Source: Dendrobium chrysotoxum (lineage: Eukaryota > Streptophyta > Magnoliopsida > Asparagales > Orchidaceae). Taken from it: a DNA stretch of 64,000 bases. The position numbers and the translations under genes were made by a program. Below are positions 10,001-21,925 of this stretch, one piece after another (the first letter of the stretch is position 1; every line of letters starts with the position of its first letter). A model generated the notes under the pieces. The model had not been told where the DNA came from. It made no database searches and was given only the letters and a program-made list of their open reading frames with translations. The stretch lies in the NCBI GenBank assembly GCA_019925795.1, contig CM034307.1, positions 17,071,197 to 17,135,196 of the forward strand, given 5' to 3'.

Positions 10001-11807
10001 AGATTAGGTTGCAATGATTCTTTATTTCAAATTTCATAAAATTTGGAAGAGTGTATTGAATGTTATAAGCAAATAAAATTTTAGTCCAAATTTGTACAGA
10101 TTTAAATCGGCTGAATAAAACCATCCAATCGCATGCATTTGATGATTGAATGACTTAGATGTAGTCGAACTATGTGCCAAATCCTTTGTGATTCAAATGC
10201 ATGGTAGTTCATATAACGGGAGGTGTCGTGGCAAACTAAGGATCACTCATTTGATCTGTGGTCAATCTGATGGTGCCAAGCCGTTGCCTATGTGGTTAAG
10301 TGTCCACACGTCGGTCGCCACGAGTCCCGACACACATCAGCACTAGGACATGGTGGTATTCATTTTTCCATAATTTATTTCATTTTAATTTAATTAAAAT
10401 TTAGAGAAATTGTTACAACTTTTATAAATCTTAGAAAATTTATTTTAAAACTAAATTGAGTGTTCTTGGGCTTTTTGGAAAGCTCTTAACCTCTACTATT
10501 TTTTAAAAATAGTTTGAAGAATTTCTAACCAAAGGATCTTGTGTAAAATAGAAATGAATGTTTTCCAATTTTCTTAAATTTCTCAATATCCAATGTTCAA
10601 ATTGATCTCAAATTTGGATGGTAGATATTAGCGAGCATCCTTGAGCTACCCTAATTTTCTTGGACCTTGGTTTGGTTATATTTTTTGTGATTTGAATTTT
10701 TTTACTTTATGGATTCATTTTGGAAAGATAACCTTAAAAATTCACAACTATTCTTGCACTCATATCTGAATTTTATTTCTCTGTGGTGCGTTTATATGTA
10801 TGTCAGGTTTAGTTTGCCACTAATTTCACCTAATTCCAGTAAGTGCATCTTTTAAAATAAATCAACAAAGCTATATATGTAATTAGGTTTGGTTGAATGG
10901 TTTTTCAACCTATGGAGGCCTTGGTGAGCCCAAATTTTGTGAGTTTGAAGCACATGTATTCATTTACCTATGTTTCAAATTTCATTACATTTGGAGATCA
11001 TTTGATTTGTGATTTAGTGAACCCAAGATTCATGTATATAATTGACCTAAGATTTTTAAAAATTCATCATAAAATCATTTTAAATCCAAAAAAAATAAAT
11101 AATATATAAAATTCTCAAAATTAGGAGAAAAATAGAGGAAAAATAAAAGCCCTAGCATATTCATTCAAAGGTTTATTTTATTTTAGAAATAAAGAAATAC
11201 ACTAATCAATTAAAATAAATATTTAAAAAGCCTCTAATTAACTAATTAAATAAAAAAAATATTAAACTTAAAAAATTCACAACTAATTACAAAAAAACTC
11301 CAAATTAAGCAAACTCTAAGGCATTGGACTCATCTCTGGTTCTAATACTTATGAAAATATAAATAACTCCAAAATTCAATATAAATCAAAAAGTTAACAT
11401 TTGGGTCAAAGTTAGTTCATAAAATGCATTAAAATTTTAAATTTCATAAGTAATTTGAAAAAAAATCAAAATTTAGTAAACTCATTGGCATTAGACTCTT
11501 CTTTGAGTCTAGTATTTATGAAAAATATAATTTTTTTGGAAATCAATGTAAATTAAGAGGTTAAGAAATGAACCCCTTGTTATATATATTAAAATATTCA
11601 TTAAATTTGAAAATTTTGTAAATAATTCAAATTTTAGGAAATAATTAATCCAATAAAATTAAATTATTAAAATATTAAATAAACAACCAAAATTCCTATT
11701 AATGAAGTTTTTAGTCTAGACTACCTCAAGCTGCAGGGCTACCTGTCCTATGGAGGCCCTGGGTCTTCATGCTCATTGTGACAATGCCAAGGACAAATTT
11801 GATAGAA
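7066..11807. other. AT-rich non-coding region, possible decayed LTR-type DNA
   Basis: I see no convincing coding sequence. Notable items: TGATT/AATCA-rich DNA at 7860-8070 with one long perfect palindrome; dispersed GGTTGACC and GGTCAACC words at about 8640-9010; a TATA-like CATATAAATCCCCCC near 9630 that resembles an LTR promoter; and a more GC-rich patch at 10200-10340. Its right end meets the TGTAGACACT start at 11808. An old Ty3-gypsy-type element is possible, but I recognise no protein domain. Confidence 0.35.
8026..8053. repeat. Perfect 13-bp inverted repeat (2-base centre)
   Basis: CATTGACAATCAT is followed by CA and then ATGATTGTCAATG, its exact reverse complement. It lies in a stretch rich in related TGATTG words (7860-8060). 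It could form a cruciform or a hairpin; no function is evident. Confidence 0.8.
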
Positions 11808-11825
11808 TGTAGACACTAAAATATA
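11720..11825 (+). repeat. Possible LTR start (TGTAGACACT) after a purine-rich tract
   Basis: A GC-richer segment ending in AAGGACAAATTTGATAGAA runs into TGTAGACACTAAAAT at 11808. Plant Ty3-gypsy LTRs of the Tat group often begin TGTAGACAC next to a polypurine tract. I see no partner LTR or protein domain, so this is a boundary suggestion only. Confidence 0.3.
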
Positions 11826-12669
11826 AGCATAATTAAATTAGTAAATAATAAATTAAATTCAAATAATAATCATTAATAAAATATATAGACATTATAGTTT
11901 TTCATATCCTTATGTTTAATTCCTTTTAAGAGGGCAAAGATATATCTGATTGAGAAGTTTTAATGATCAAAACACTTAATTAGAATGAAGGACTCTATAC
12001 TATCCATCTACCCTAGTTTTGGAGTATTTACTAGATTATAAATATGAGCCTAGGACATGCTAATCAATAGCTTCTGGCACATAGGAGTAATTAAATTTAT
12101 GTTTTTTTTAAACCTAAAGCTAAATATTTCTAACAATCAAAGCATCCTACAAAAAATTTAAAACCTCTAAATCATTAAAACTTAAATTTAGCCAAGCGAT
12201 AAAGACCTTGAATAAATAAATTCATTTATAAACAACTTTAAACTAATAAAGCCAAGGAACTATCCAAGCCACATAACATTTCTATACACACATAGATGGT
12301 TTGCTAGGACAAGTGACTCTAGATTAGGCTAGGTTGATGGATTAATTTGTTTGCCAGGTGCTTCACTTATAAAGTACCTAGTGTATGGTTATTTATTTCA
12401 CTAATCTAGATGTCCTATATATTAAATTCCTATTGATGCACTTAGGCTCTTTAAGGATTACATCAGAAGCATCAAATTATTACACAACTATCTTTTTGCA
12501 CTTCATATACCTTTATATGTTTTTATATTATATTCAAATTCCTATAAGAGTTAAAGTAGAGTTTACCTAGGAATGATGTATACATATATAAGTGATTATA
12601 AAAGTAATATGTATATAGATTGAGTTGTACCCTATCTTGAGTAGTAAAAGGTTTAAATATACCTATATA

Positions 12670-12671
<2 letters not shown>

Positions 12672-12716
<45 letters not shown>
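12672..12716. repeat. (TA)n microsatellite
   Basis: An uninterrupted run of about 22 TA dinucleotides. It is likely length-polymorphic. Confidence 0.95.
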
Positions 12717-12718
<2 letters not shown>

Positions 12719-13456
12719 GGCTCCAAACGATGATATCCTTTTCTTTTACGGATACTCCCTTTTGGAATTCCATAGAATACTTGGAGCGTTAAGACCATGA
12801 GCAAATATATTTGAATCTACATCTATGGTAGGATTAAAAACTCAGGATTGTTAAGGTGAAGCATAGCCATCTTTCTTTTCTGCAAAGTTTGAGTCTATTG
12901 TAAATTATCAAATAAATGAAGAAAGAAATTACTTTTTATATTCCATCTTTATTAATTATGTTACTTCATGCATTACATTCATATAGGTGGTTGTTTGTAT
13001 TAGTATGTAGAAGTTTTCAAGGTTTCTTCTAGTATATATGTTTCAGACTTTGTCAAAACATGTATACTAATTATTGAATAATATAGTTCTAGGTAATGTA
13101 TACATAACCTCTTCACCAAATCATGCATGCATGCACTCATTTTATTTCTGTAATGTAGATTAAGCAAAATGTTTATGCCCATTGTGGGCAAGGTAGCTTA
13201 ATCCTCATTTTATTTAGAGGATGTTACGCATTTTCTTTGGTCTAAGGCCATTACACTACCAAAATTTCTTAGAATTTTTTGTGGTAATAAAACTTATTTA
13301 AATAAATTAAATAAAATTTAAAGCTCTTTGTGAGTCTTCTTACTAGTGTCATTTGAACATAATGTTAAAATTACTCATCTTAAGTTATAAACTTTAGAGT
13401 CTGATTCATCCTTTGATCTCTTAGGATAGAGCTTTGCCTATCATGCATTACATCTA

Positions 13457-13517
13457 AGGATTATTAGCTAGCAACAAACTTTGATTATGCATTAGGATTA
13501 TTAGCTAGCAACAAACT
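13457..13517. repeat. Short direct duplication, 37-bp period
   Basis: AGGATTATTAGCTAGCAACA followed by AACT occurs at 13457-13480 and again at 13494-13517. ATGCATTA precedes both copies. It looks like replication slippage. Confidence 0.85.
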
Positions 13518-14374
13518 CCAAGAAAGTATAAGTACAGATTGTAAACACATCTTCAGTCTTTGCACATTCCTATTCAATTTTTTAAAAATCTATAATAAAA
13601 AAATTCTAAATTAAAATTTATAGGATAATTAGAGAATTTATAATGTAAAGCTTATGCTCTAAATCGTTTTAGCCCAAATATTTCTTTAGATCCATATGTC
13701 TTTAAAAATCCTTAGTATTTACTTTAATCGAGAGTATTCTCTTAGTAATATAATTAATTATAGGGGCTTGCCCATATAGGGAGTCTTCAACCTAGAATAA
13801 AATAAACCCTATCCAAGTTTCTTTTTAATGTAGGGGAAAGATTTGTGAAACAAAGACATATGCTTTAAACGTGAGAATAATTTCATAATTGAAATAATAG
13901 GTGAATGTTTATTTTATATATATGGTAGATTTTGTCTCTAGAAATTAAATTTAAAAAACATTTAATTCATAGTGTCTCTAGTATTTTGCATGTATGGTGT
14001 GTTGATAGATGTAAAAGGGTGAGATAGTCACTAATTTAAAGCCAAGATCAAATCTTATTTAGCACTTTTGAATTTTCCTAAACATAGATAAAATTATTTT
14101 AAAAATTATTTAAAAATCATAGGAAGAATTTGATGAGCCCAAATTACTAGGGTTTAAACATTAGGTCATTATTAAGTTGAGATTTAAATTTCTAACAAAT
14201 TAGAGTTCATTTGGTCTACCAGTTAGAAAACCCTAATTTCACCTAGATAAATTGTGACCCAACTTGCTTACAATTTAGATTATACTAGCATATTTGTTAA
14301 ACATTCTTATTACATCAATAATCATCAAATGCATTTGTTGAAGTAGGCTCCATTATTTAACATTAAAGTGGAGT

Positions 14375-15368
14375 TCCCAATTGTGATGATTTCGATTTCA
14401 TTTCCTCATTTAAGATTGCATTTTCTTAATGGCATTGTGCTTCATGCTCTGGGTTCTATTTTTGGCAGGCCTTTACAAACTGATTAGGCTATGGCTTCTC
14501 AAACTCGACCCTCAATAGCTCATATTTTACTTAAAGTTGATATATCCAAGAAACACCCTAAGGAAATTTGATTGGGGTCTAAATCTCTTAGTTATACGCA
14601 AAAGGTTGAATTTGAAAGGTTTTAGATTTTTATTCGCATTATAAATTTCATAGCCATTCGGCTAATGAATGTTTTGTTTTACATCTATTACTGAAGAAAA
14701 ATTATAATAATGTTGGTGTGATGAACGGTGATACTACTATTATGGATAGGAATTTTAAATAAGGCAGTGGGAATGCTATTGATGAACTAATTATCACCAA
14801 TGTGAATCTTTCCACATTTTTGAATGTTGTGTTGAATGGTACCCCTAATATCCTTGCTTATGCTTGCATCAATCATTTAGAAAATAATCATAATGATTTA
14901 GCACAACAAAATGTGATTCCGACATCTGGTCTGGCTGTTAAAGTTGCTGCTAATGATGCTACCAGAGGACATACTCAAACCAAAAATCCTTATAACATGA
15001 ATAATGTTGCCTCTCAATTTTTTGAATATATTTCTAGTTCTGGTAAAGGTAGCTGGGAAATAAAAGGAGATGTTGATGCCTTTAAATTGATAATAATTAA
15101 TGCTTGTGAAGAGGGAGAAGAGGGAGAATTTCTTCCTTCATCTAGTATTATTAAGATTACTAATGAGACCATTGCTTTGGTTCCTAATATCTTAGAAAAT
15201 GATAATATTATTGATATGTCCACTCCTACGAGAAATGGTGGTAACATGGTGGAGGATTATGGATTTACTGAGGTTGGAGAGAAGAAAAATAAGAATAATA
15301 TGAATGTGCCTTTACCAACTCCTCATTCTATAAGGGCTCACACTATTTCAGACTCTCTTAATGGTTAA
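14375..15368 (+). pseudogene. LINE-A ORF1 (nucleic-acid-binding protein), partial
   Basis: The 5' piece reads HALGSIFGRPLQTD and then KKHPKEIWLGSKS, the linker between DUF4283 and the zinc knuckle in plant LINE ORF1 proteins. The knuckle region (about 14625-14690) is frameshifted and its cysteines are partly changed to tyrosine (FYSHYKFHSHSANEC). From 14802 a 188-codon frame stays open to the TAA at 15366-15368. It is low-complexity and Asn-rich, like the variable ORF1 C-terminus. ORF1p coats LINE RNA. This copy cannot be functional. Confidence 0.75.
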
Positions 15369-18300
15369 TGCTCAAATATGGAATGTGAGGGGTATGGTAG
15401 GTTCTGACTCTAGAGATAGGGTTAGGACCATTTCTAGGGTTTATAATATTATTCTTTTGGTTTTGTTAGAGTCTCTTATTTCTTCTACAAAATTGAGTTA
15501 TACGGATAAACACATTAGCTTTTAAGTTTTTTGTTAATTATTCTAATAAGATTTGGATCTTTTGGAATGATTTTATTAGTATTATAATTCTTCATGACTT
15601 TCACTTGGCTATTCATACCCAAATTACTTCTTTATAATATAATTGTCTTTGTTCATTTATTTATGCTGCTTATTCTTGTTCTACCAGAGAAATTCTTTGG
15701 CACCAATTAAATAGTTTTTTTTTCTATTACTAATCTTCCATGGCTTATTGGTGGTAATTTTAATACTATTTCTATTTCTTGGGAGAGAGTTGGAGGAAAT
15801 TCTCCTAAACCTCAATTTATTGAAGATTTTAATTACTCAATTATGGATTTTAATTTACATGACATAATATTTATAGTGGTGCCTTTACTTGGCACTGATC
15901 CACTATGTGGCAGAGACTTGGCCATATCCTTTTTAATGATAAATGGATTTATTATTTTCCTCTAACTCATATGTGGCACTTAAGTAGATCCCAATTTATC
16001 ATTCTCCTCTTTTTCTCAGTATTTGTTTACATAAAGTGTGTGGGTCATCCTCCTTTAAATTTCATAATATATGGCTTCTAGATGATGGTTTTTTTAATAT
16101 TGCATTGCGGAGGGTAATTAGCATGGCCCTTTATGTTCTAATGATAGTGCTAAGGGAATGGCTAGACTTTGGTTTAAATTGAAATGACTTAAAATAAAAA
16201 TTGAACTGGTGAAATAAATGGGTGCTTGAAAACCTTTTCTCAAAAATCAAGGAGACTCAAAGAATAGTCAATATGTGGAGACTGTCTACATTAATAGCCC
16301 TTCTTCTGGTAACATGGAGTTGGTAAATGAGGCTAAGATGGAATTAATTCATCCTTATGAGATGGAAGAGGCTCTCGGTGTCAATAAGTAGCTTCTAAAT
16401 TTTTTGGTTGAAGGGGATAAAATCACCTAATATTTCAATGCACTTACTAACAAGAAAAAGGTTACTAATAATATTCACATGATTCATGTGAATGATGGTT
16501 CAAGTTGTGAGAATGGGGATTTAATTATTGATTCAGGGGTTCCTTTACTATGGATTATGATAATTTGAATTGGAAGTATCTTTATGTTGTTTTAGACCAA
16601 TTTGGTTTCAATGACCTTTTTATTAATATTATTAAAAATTACTTTGAGAATTACTTTTTTCTATCATAATTAATTGGAAAATTTAGGGTTTATTCAAATC
16701 TACTAATGATTTTAGGTAGGATGATCCTATATCTCATGCTTTATTCATTACTGTTAATGTGTTCTTTTTTTGGGGTTTAGATAATCTTTGCATACATCAT
16801 CCTAATTTGCTTTTTATTATTGTTGGTAGCTTTCTATTTCCCATTTGAGTTTTGCTGTTGATTTTATTATTTTCTCCAATGCTTCTATCAAAATGGCCAG
16901 AATTTTATTCAATTTTATTTTTAATTTTCAATTCTTTAGTAGTTCAATTTTTATCTATGGGAAATCTATTTCTCAAGCTAGGAAGAATTCTATCATGGAT
17001 AAACTTGTCTTTCCTCCTCAAAACATCCCCTTTAAAAATTTAGGTACTCTCGTATTTAAAGGAAGAATGAGGTCTTATATGTTTGAAGATATTTTTTACT
17101 TCTATTTAAAAGAAGCTTTCCTCTTGGTCTTATAATTTTTTATCTTTTGGTGGCAGGCTTATTTTAATTAAAAGTGTGCTTTGTTCCTTGTCTATTTACA
17201 TTTTACACACTATTCAACCAACCCTTAATACTTGTTAAGGCATGGAAAGGATGTTTAATAAGTTCTTCTAGGGATCTAATAATCATTCTGCTTGTTTCAT
17301 TTGGGCCTCATAGAAGAACTATTGTGGTGTGGTGGAAATGGGGGTCTTCACTGTAAAAGTATTTATGAGATGGCTCATATTTTTTCTTATAAGTTGCAAT
17401 ATTCTTTTAGAGCTAACAATAGCTTATAGGCTAAATTTATGTTAAGCAAACATTGCATTGGTAAACACCCTCTTATTTGTTAGTGGAGAGCTGGTGACTC
17501 TTTGGTTTTGAAAAGACTTTGTTCCATCAAATATGATGTTGAAAACTTTATGCAATGGGGTATTCTGGAAGGTAAAGTGTTTTTGGCAAGATAACTAGAT
17601 GGGTATGTCTTCTTTTGATCATTATTTAAATTCTCATTCCTCTACTTCTATGAATGTTACCAATTTCATTATGGATAATAATTGGGACATTAACGAGCTG
17701 AAGGATATGATTCCCACTCATCTTGTGGAAAACATTTTAGAGATCCCACTTCAAACGGATATTTAGGATCGTATCCTTTTCAATCTATGCACATCTGGTA
17801 AGTTTACTTTCAAAAGGTTTGCGAGGCCATTAGAACCATCACCCAAAATTGATTTTATTTTCTTTTATCTTGCATGATATCATCCCTCTCTCTTATTCCA
17901 TTTTGGTTTGAGAATTTTGAAGAATTCTTACTAGTTGATGTTTTATTAATCAACAAAGGATTTTTTATCCCTTCTAAATGTCAATGTTGCTTTCATATTG
18001 AAAGTTTAAACCATGTTTTTGTTAGTGGTCCTACTGTGGATAAATTCTATAGATACTTTTATGGTATGTTTCATATTTCCCACATTACCTATAGTTCTTA
18101 CATTAATTCTATTTTGACTGTTTAGTTCTCACCTAGTAAAGATCATATTAGGAATCTTATTCTTTTTCTTATTTTGTGGTATTTGTGGTCAGATATGAAT
18201 GATTCGAAACATAATGGCATTAAAATGAATTCTAATTATACCATTTCCAAAGTTAAAGATAATGTTCAACATTTATATATGGTTAATATCATCTATTATA

Positions 18301-18765
18301 ATAATTTTAGAAACTACAAGTTTGTGGCTTCAAACTTTAGTTTTAAGCTTACTGGTATTAATGAGGATAGTATTTCTAAGATTGTGAAGTGGTAAAAGCC
18401 TAAGATGCCTTATATGAAGCTCAATACAGATGGCTTTCTGAACATTAGTTCGGCTAGCTATAGTGGAATTATCAGAGTTAAACTGAGAAATGTGTTATGA
18501 GCTTAAAATTTCCAATTAAATCCTTGTACAACTATTAATATTGAGCTCAAAGTTCTTAATTATGGGCTCAACAACTATTGTAGTATGGATATTAGCCATA
18601 TCTGGATTGAGTTTGATGCTATGTTGGTTATGCACATTGTTCAAGATGATGTTTTCTTTAGTTCAAAATTTTTTTATCTTATTCAAAGCATTAAGCAGCT
18701 TCTTAGTTGTTTCAAATTTCAGTTGACGCACATTTTTAGTGAGGCCAATTGCACATTTTTTGGAA
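15366..18765 (+). pseudogene. LINE-A ORF2 (endonuclease, RT, RNase H), heavily decayed
   Basis: The endonuclease N-terminus reads AQIWNVRGM at about 15370. Its middle has GGNFNTISISWERVGGN (about 15755) and then GAFTWH. RT remnants include SHLSFAVDFIIFSN near 16845, where FADD has become FAVD, and PFKNLGTLVFKGRMR near 17030. zf-RVT remnants (KCQCC, LNHVF) are near 17980-18020. RNase H motif KLNTDG is near 18420. Many stops interrupt it. The protein would nick target DNA and reverse-transcribe LINE RNA in the nucleus. The damaged catalytic motif alone rules that out. Confidence 0.8.
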
Positions 18766-20718
18766 AAGCCATGAACAGGAGGCGGAGTAAGAGAATTTCT
18801 CGGTTGATGGGGTTTAAAACTGTTAAAGAGATGAACTACTTGGGTGTGAAGATTTCTTTGAGAAGGCTTGTTGCTACTATTTTTCCATTTCTCCTTGACA
18901 ATGTTCTGGGGAAACTTAATGCTTGGAAGAACAAGTTTATTTCATTATCTAGGAGATTTACTCTTCTGAAATATGTTATTCTCTCACTTCCTATTTTTCA
19001 TTGTACTCATCCTCTTGTTCCTACTGGACTTATAGCTGAAATTGATAAGGATTTTAGGGAGTTTATTTAGCATAAATAGGATAGGAGGAAGGACCTTCAT
19101 TATCTGAGATGGGAAGTGATGTGTAAGCTGATTGAGGAGCGAAGGCTTCATTCCTATGTTAGTAAGGTGAGAGCTTTAAGGGCGAAATTAGCTTGGAAAT
19201 TCCTTAATAATACTGATTCATTGATGTACAAGATATTGTAGGCTAGGTACGATGCTTAGTGTTGGAATCTTGACGTTAAGAAGAACTCCTTGGTTTCTTG
19301 GAGGATTATTTTGAGTGGTGCAAAAGCTCTACATCCTATTGTTAGGTAGAAGATCACAGTAGGGGGTTTTATTAATATAATTAACGATGTTTGGGTGTTG
19401 GATAAATGTTTTAATAGGTGGCCTACATTTATCTCTACTCTAGAGAGTGATGATATGGCTGTGGATAAATTTATAAATGATGGAGTCTAGAAATAAGGAG
19501 GAGCTTTGAAAGTATTTTGGGGAGGAGTTGATCTTGCTGATTTGTTAAGCCCAAATTTATCCAAAATTAACAAGAGACCAAGTGGAACTTATTTATATAA
19601 GGAAAGGAAAATTGATTTCTGCTCTAGCATTTGAATCCTCTATGCATCATCCAATCATAAATCTGTATTGGAGATGGATTAAGAAGGTTAAGCTTAATCC
19701 AAGGGTGGACGTTTTCTGGTGGAGGCTGTATCACATTGCTATTCCTATTTTCCAATTCATGGAACTTAGAAGGTTAAGAGATGGTAATTTATGTCCTAGG
19801 TAATGTATAGTGATGGAAGACTATGACTATATGGTGGTTATTTTCTTTAATTTGGTTCAGGTTATTCAAATTTTCAATAAATGGGGTTTTGGAATTCCTT
19901 TTTTGGGCTCAATTTTGGAATGTTGTGTTTGGTTGGAGAATTATGCATCAAAAAATAGATTTCTTGCAAACCTTTATTATTCTACTATTTTTCTTTGTTG
20001 GAAATATAGAAGCAAAGGTGTGTATGGGGGCAAGGAGGATAGTAGTCTTATTATTGCAGCAAATTAAGTTAGTTTTAATTCTATATCTTCTTCAGCTGGA
20101 GACAATATAATTAAGTCGGGCATCTGGGGTGATAATCAATCGATTGTTTGTTCAAGAACTTTTGGCATCCTCCCCCTCCTGATTGGATCAAAGTTAATGT
20201 AGATGCGTCCTTATTATAGTCATACAAGGCTAGAGTTGGTCGTGTATTCCTGGATCATAAAGGGTGGTTTTTATTGGCTTTTGGATTTAGTGGTTCATTG
20301 GGACATATCTCGGTTAGAAACGTTAGCTATTCACTCCTTGGGTTTAGTCTTCAAAGAATGGATGATGCAGTATAAGGGAATTATAGTTGAAGGGGATAAT
20401 GTCAATGTTAAGTTTATTCAGGATGGTTTTAAGAAGATTGATGTGTGCAAGGCCGACATTGGGATGGAAGTTTTTGCTTTCATTAAAGATTTTCATCATG
20501 TGATTTTAAATTGTGTAAATATGGAATGTAATAAGTTAGCTGATGTTTGTGCTAACCTTGCTCTAAGTAGTAGTTTTGTTTGGGATGATATTAATGTGGA
20601 TTATATTCCTCCTCATTTTCTTCAATTGTTAAAGAAGGAGTGTCATGTTATTAGTAGTTTTTATTAGGCCTTTTCCCTTTTAATAGTATTTCTATTCGCA
20701 TCTTTCAAAAAAAAAAAG
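18766..20718 (+). mobile_element. LINE-B: 5'-truncated LINE ORF2 tail with poly(A)
   Basis: It starts abruptly within RT. NRRRSKRISRLMGFKTVKEM, YLGVKISLRR and LGKLNAWKNK are the RT thumb region of a LINE family different from LINE-A. RT-tail motifs continue to about 19500, then zf-RVT-like sequence, then RNase H (WIKVNVDASL about 20180; GIIVEGDNVNVKFIQ about 20380; CNKLADVCANLALS about 20528), a TAG stop at 20665-20667 and a short 3' UTR ending in an A11 run at 20708-20718. Several stops break the frame. The 5' truncation and A tail are typical of target-primed insertion. Confidence 0.8.
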
Positions 20719-21925
20719 CTTCAATTGATTATAGATGCACTTCATCTCCACTCTCAAAGAATTGCTCTCCTCCATAACCAGATAATATCCTCTAAAGTCA
20801 CACATACATGTGAGCTGCTAGTCTCGCCCACCATGCCTTGGTGGTTCATCATCTTTCCCAAGATGTGAAGTTTCCTTGCTACCTCCTCTAACATGGTAGA
20901 GCCTTATGGAGGAATGGAATTATCGAGTCAACTTATTAATAGTGAGTTTTATGGATTTTTCACTCAAGGCATTGTATTCTTGCTCCAATTCCTCATCATC
21001 AACTATTGTGTCTTACTTTAATGTAAGTCCCCACACCTGCTCGCATGCCCCATTGAGCTCAACTGTTATGAAGGCTTGATAGCTAGGACTTCTTATATAG
21101 GCAGAATCACAAATATGAACTGACTCACCACAATAATACATAATGCAAATATTCAAAAATAAAATAGGTATTTCATTCATCATTTAAAGCAGGCATATCT
21201 ACTCACCATAATAATTGTGCTAAAGAATTCATTAAAAAAAGTAGAAAATAAGAATACTTACCCTAACTTGGAAAAAATAAAGCACTCGTTCTATTAAAAA
21301 AGGACTAGGAATATATACATAGTAAAATTGTTATTCAAATCAAGAATTTTATTATGTACATAATTTTTATAGCAATTTCATCATCATAAGTTTAATAGAA
21401 ATAAAGCATGGCATAAAGCTAATTGTCATCTTAAAAAATCTTTACAAGTGGGATCACAAACCATGTTTCACTTTAACCAACCCCTTTATATGTTCTAAAT
21501 AATTTAAAACAAATCATCCACCCTCTATGAAGGTAATTAGCTTCACTTGATTATTGATGCACCTCATCTCCACCCTCAAAGAATTGCACACCTCAATAAC
21601 TAGATAATATCCTCTAAAGTCACACATTCATGTGAGCCTCTAGTCTCGCCCACCATGCCTTGGTGGTTCATCATCTTCCCTAAGTTGTGAAGTTTTCTTG
21701 CTACCTCCTCTAATATGGTGGAGCCTTATGAAGGAATGGCATTATCAATTCAACGAATTAATTCTAAGTTTTATGCCTTTTCATTCAAGGCATTTTACTC
21801 TTGCTCCCCTTCCTCATCATCAATTATTGTGTCTTACTTTAATGTAACTCCCTACACCTGCTCACAAGCCCCATTGAGTTCAACTACTATGAAGGCTTGA
21901 TAGCTAAGACTTCTTATGCTAGCTA
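20719..21925. repeat. Direct duplication of an unidentified decayed sequence
   Basis: Sequence from 20719 to about 21100 recurs at 21539-21920, roughly 820 bp apart, with scattered differences. On the minus strand both copies give a similar peptide (SYQAFI.VELNGACEQV, DTI.DDEE), interrupted by stops, so this was once coding. The AT-rich stretch between copies looks non-coding. The first copy abuts the poly(A) of LINE-B. I do not recognise the family. Confidence 0.6.

Larger units (their letters stand above)
11826..14360. other. AT-rich non-coding region upstream of LINE-A
   Basis: No coding sequence is recognisable. It contains a TA microsatellite (12672-12716) and a short direct duplication (13457-13517). 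If an LTR starts at 11808 this may be its decayed body. Confidence 0.35.
14360..18765 (+). mobile_element. LINE-A: 5'-truncated, decayed L1-type LINE
   Basis: The order is ORF1 (from the end of its DUF4283-like domain), APE endonuclease, RT, zf-RVT and RNase H, as in plant L1 LINEs. The 5' end is lost within ORF1. The 3' end is replaced near 18765 by LINE-B, so its own tail is missing. Stops and frameshifts are frequent. Phrases such as LWAKFMLSKH and GKHPL match LINE-D, so the two are one family. Confidence 0.85.

Noticed and set aside
10146..10346. 66-codon frame in a GC-richer patch
   Set aside because: No recognisable domain, and the surrounding DNA looks non-coding.
12523..12804. 93-codon minus-strand frame
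   Set aside because: Its middle is the translated (TA)n microsatellite (alternating Tyr-Ile).
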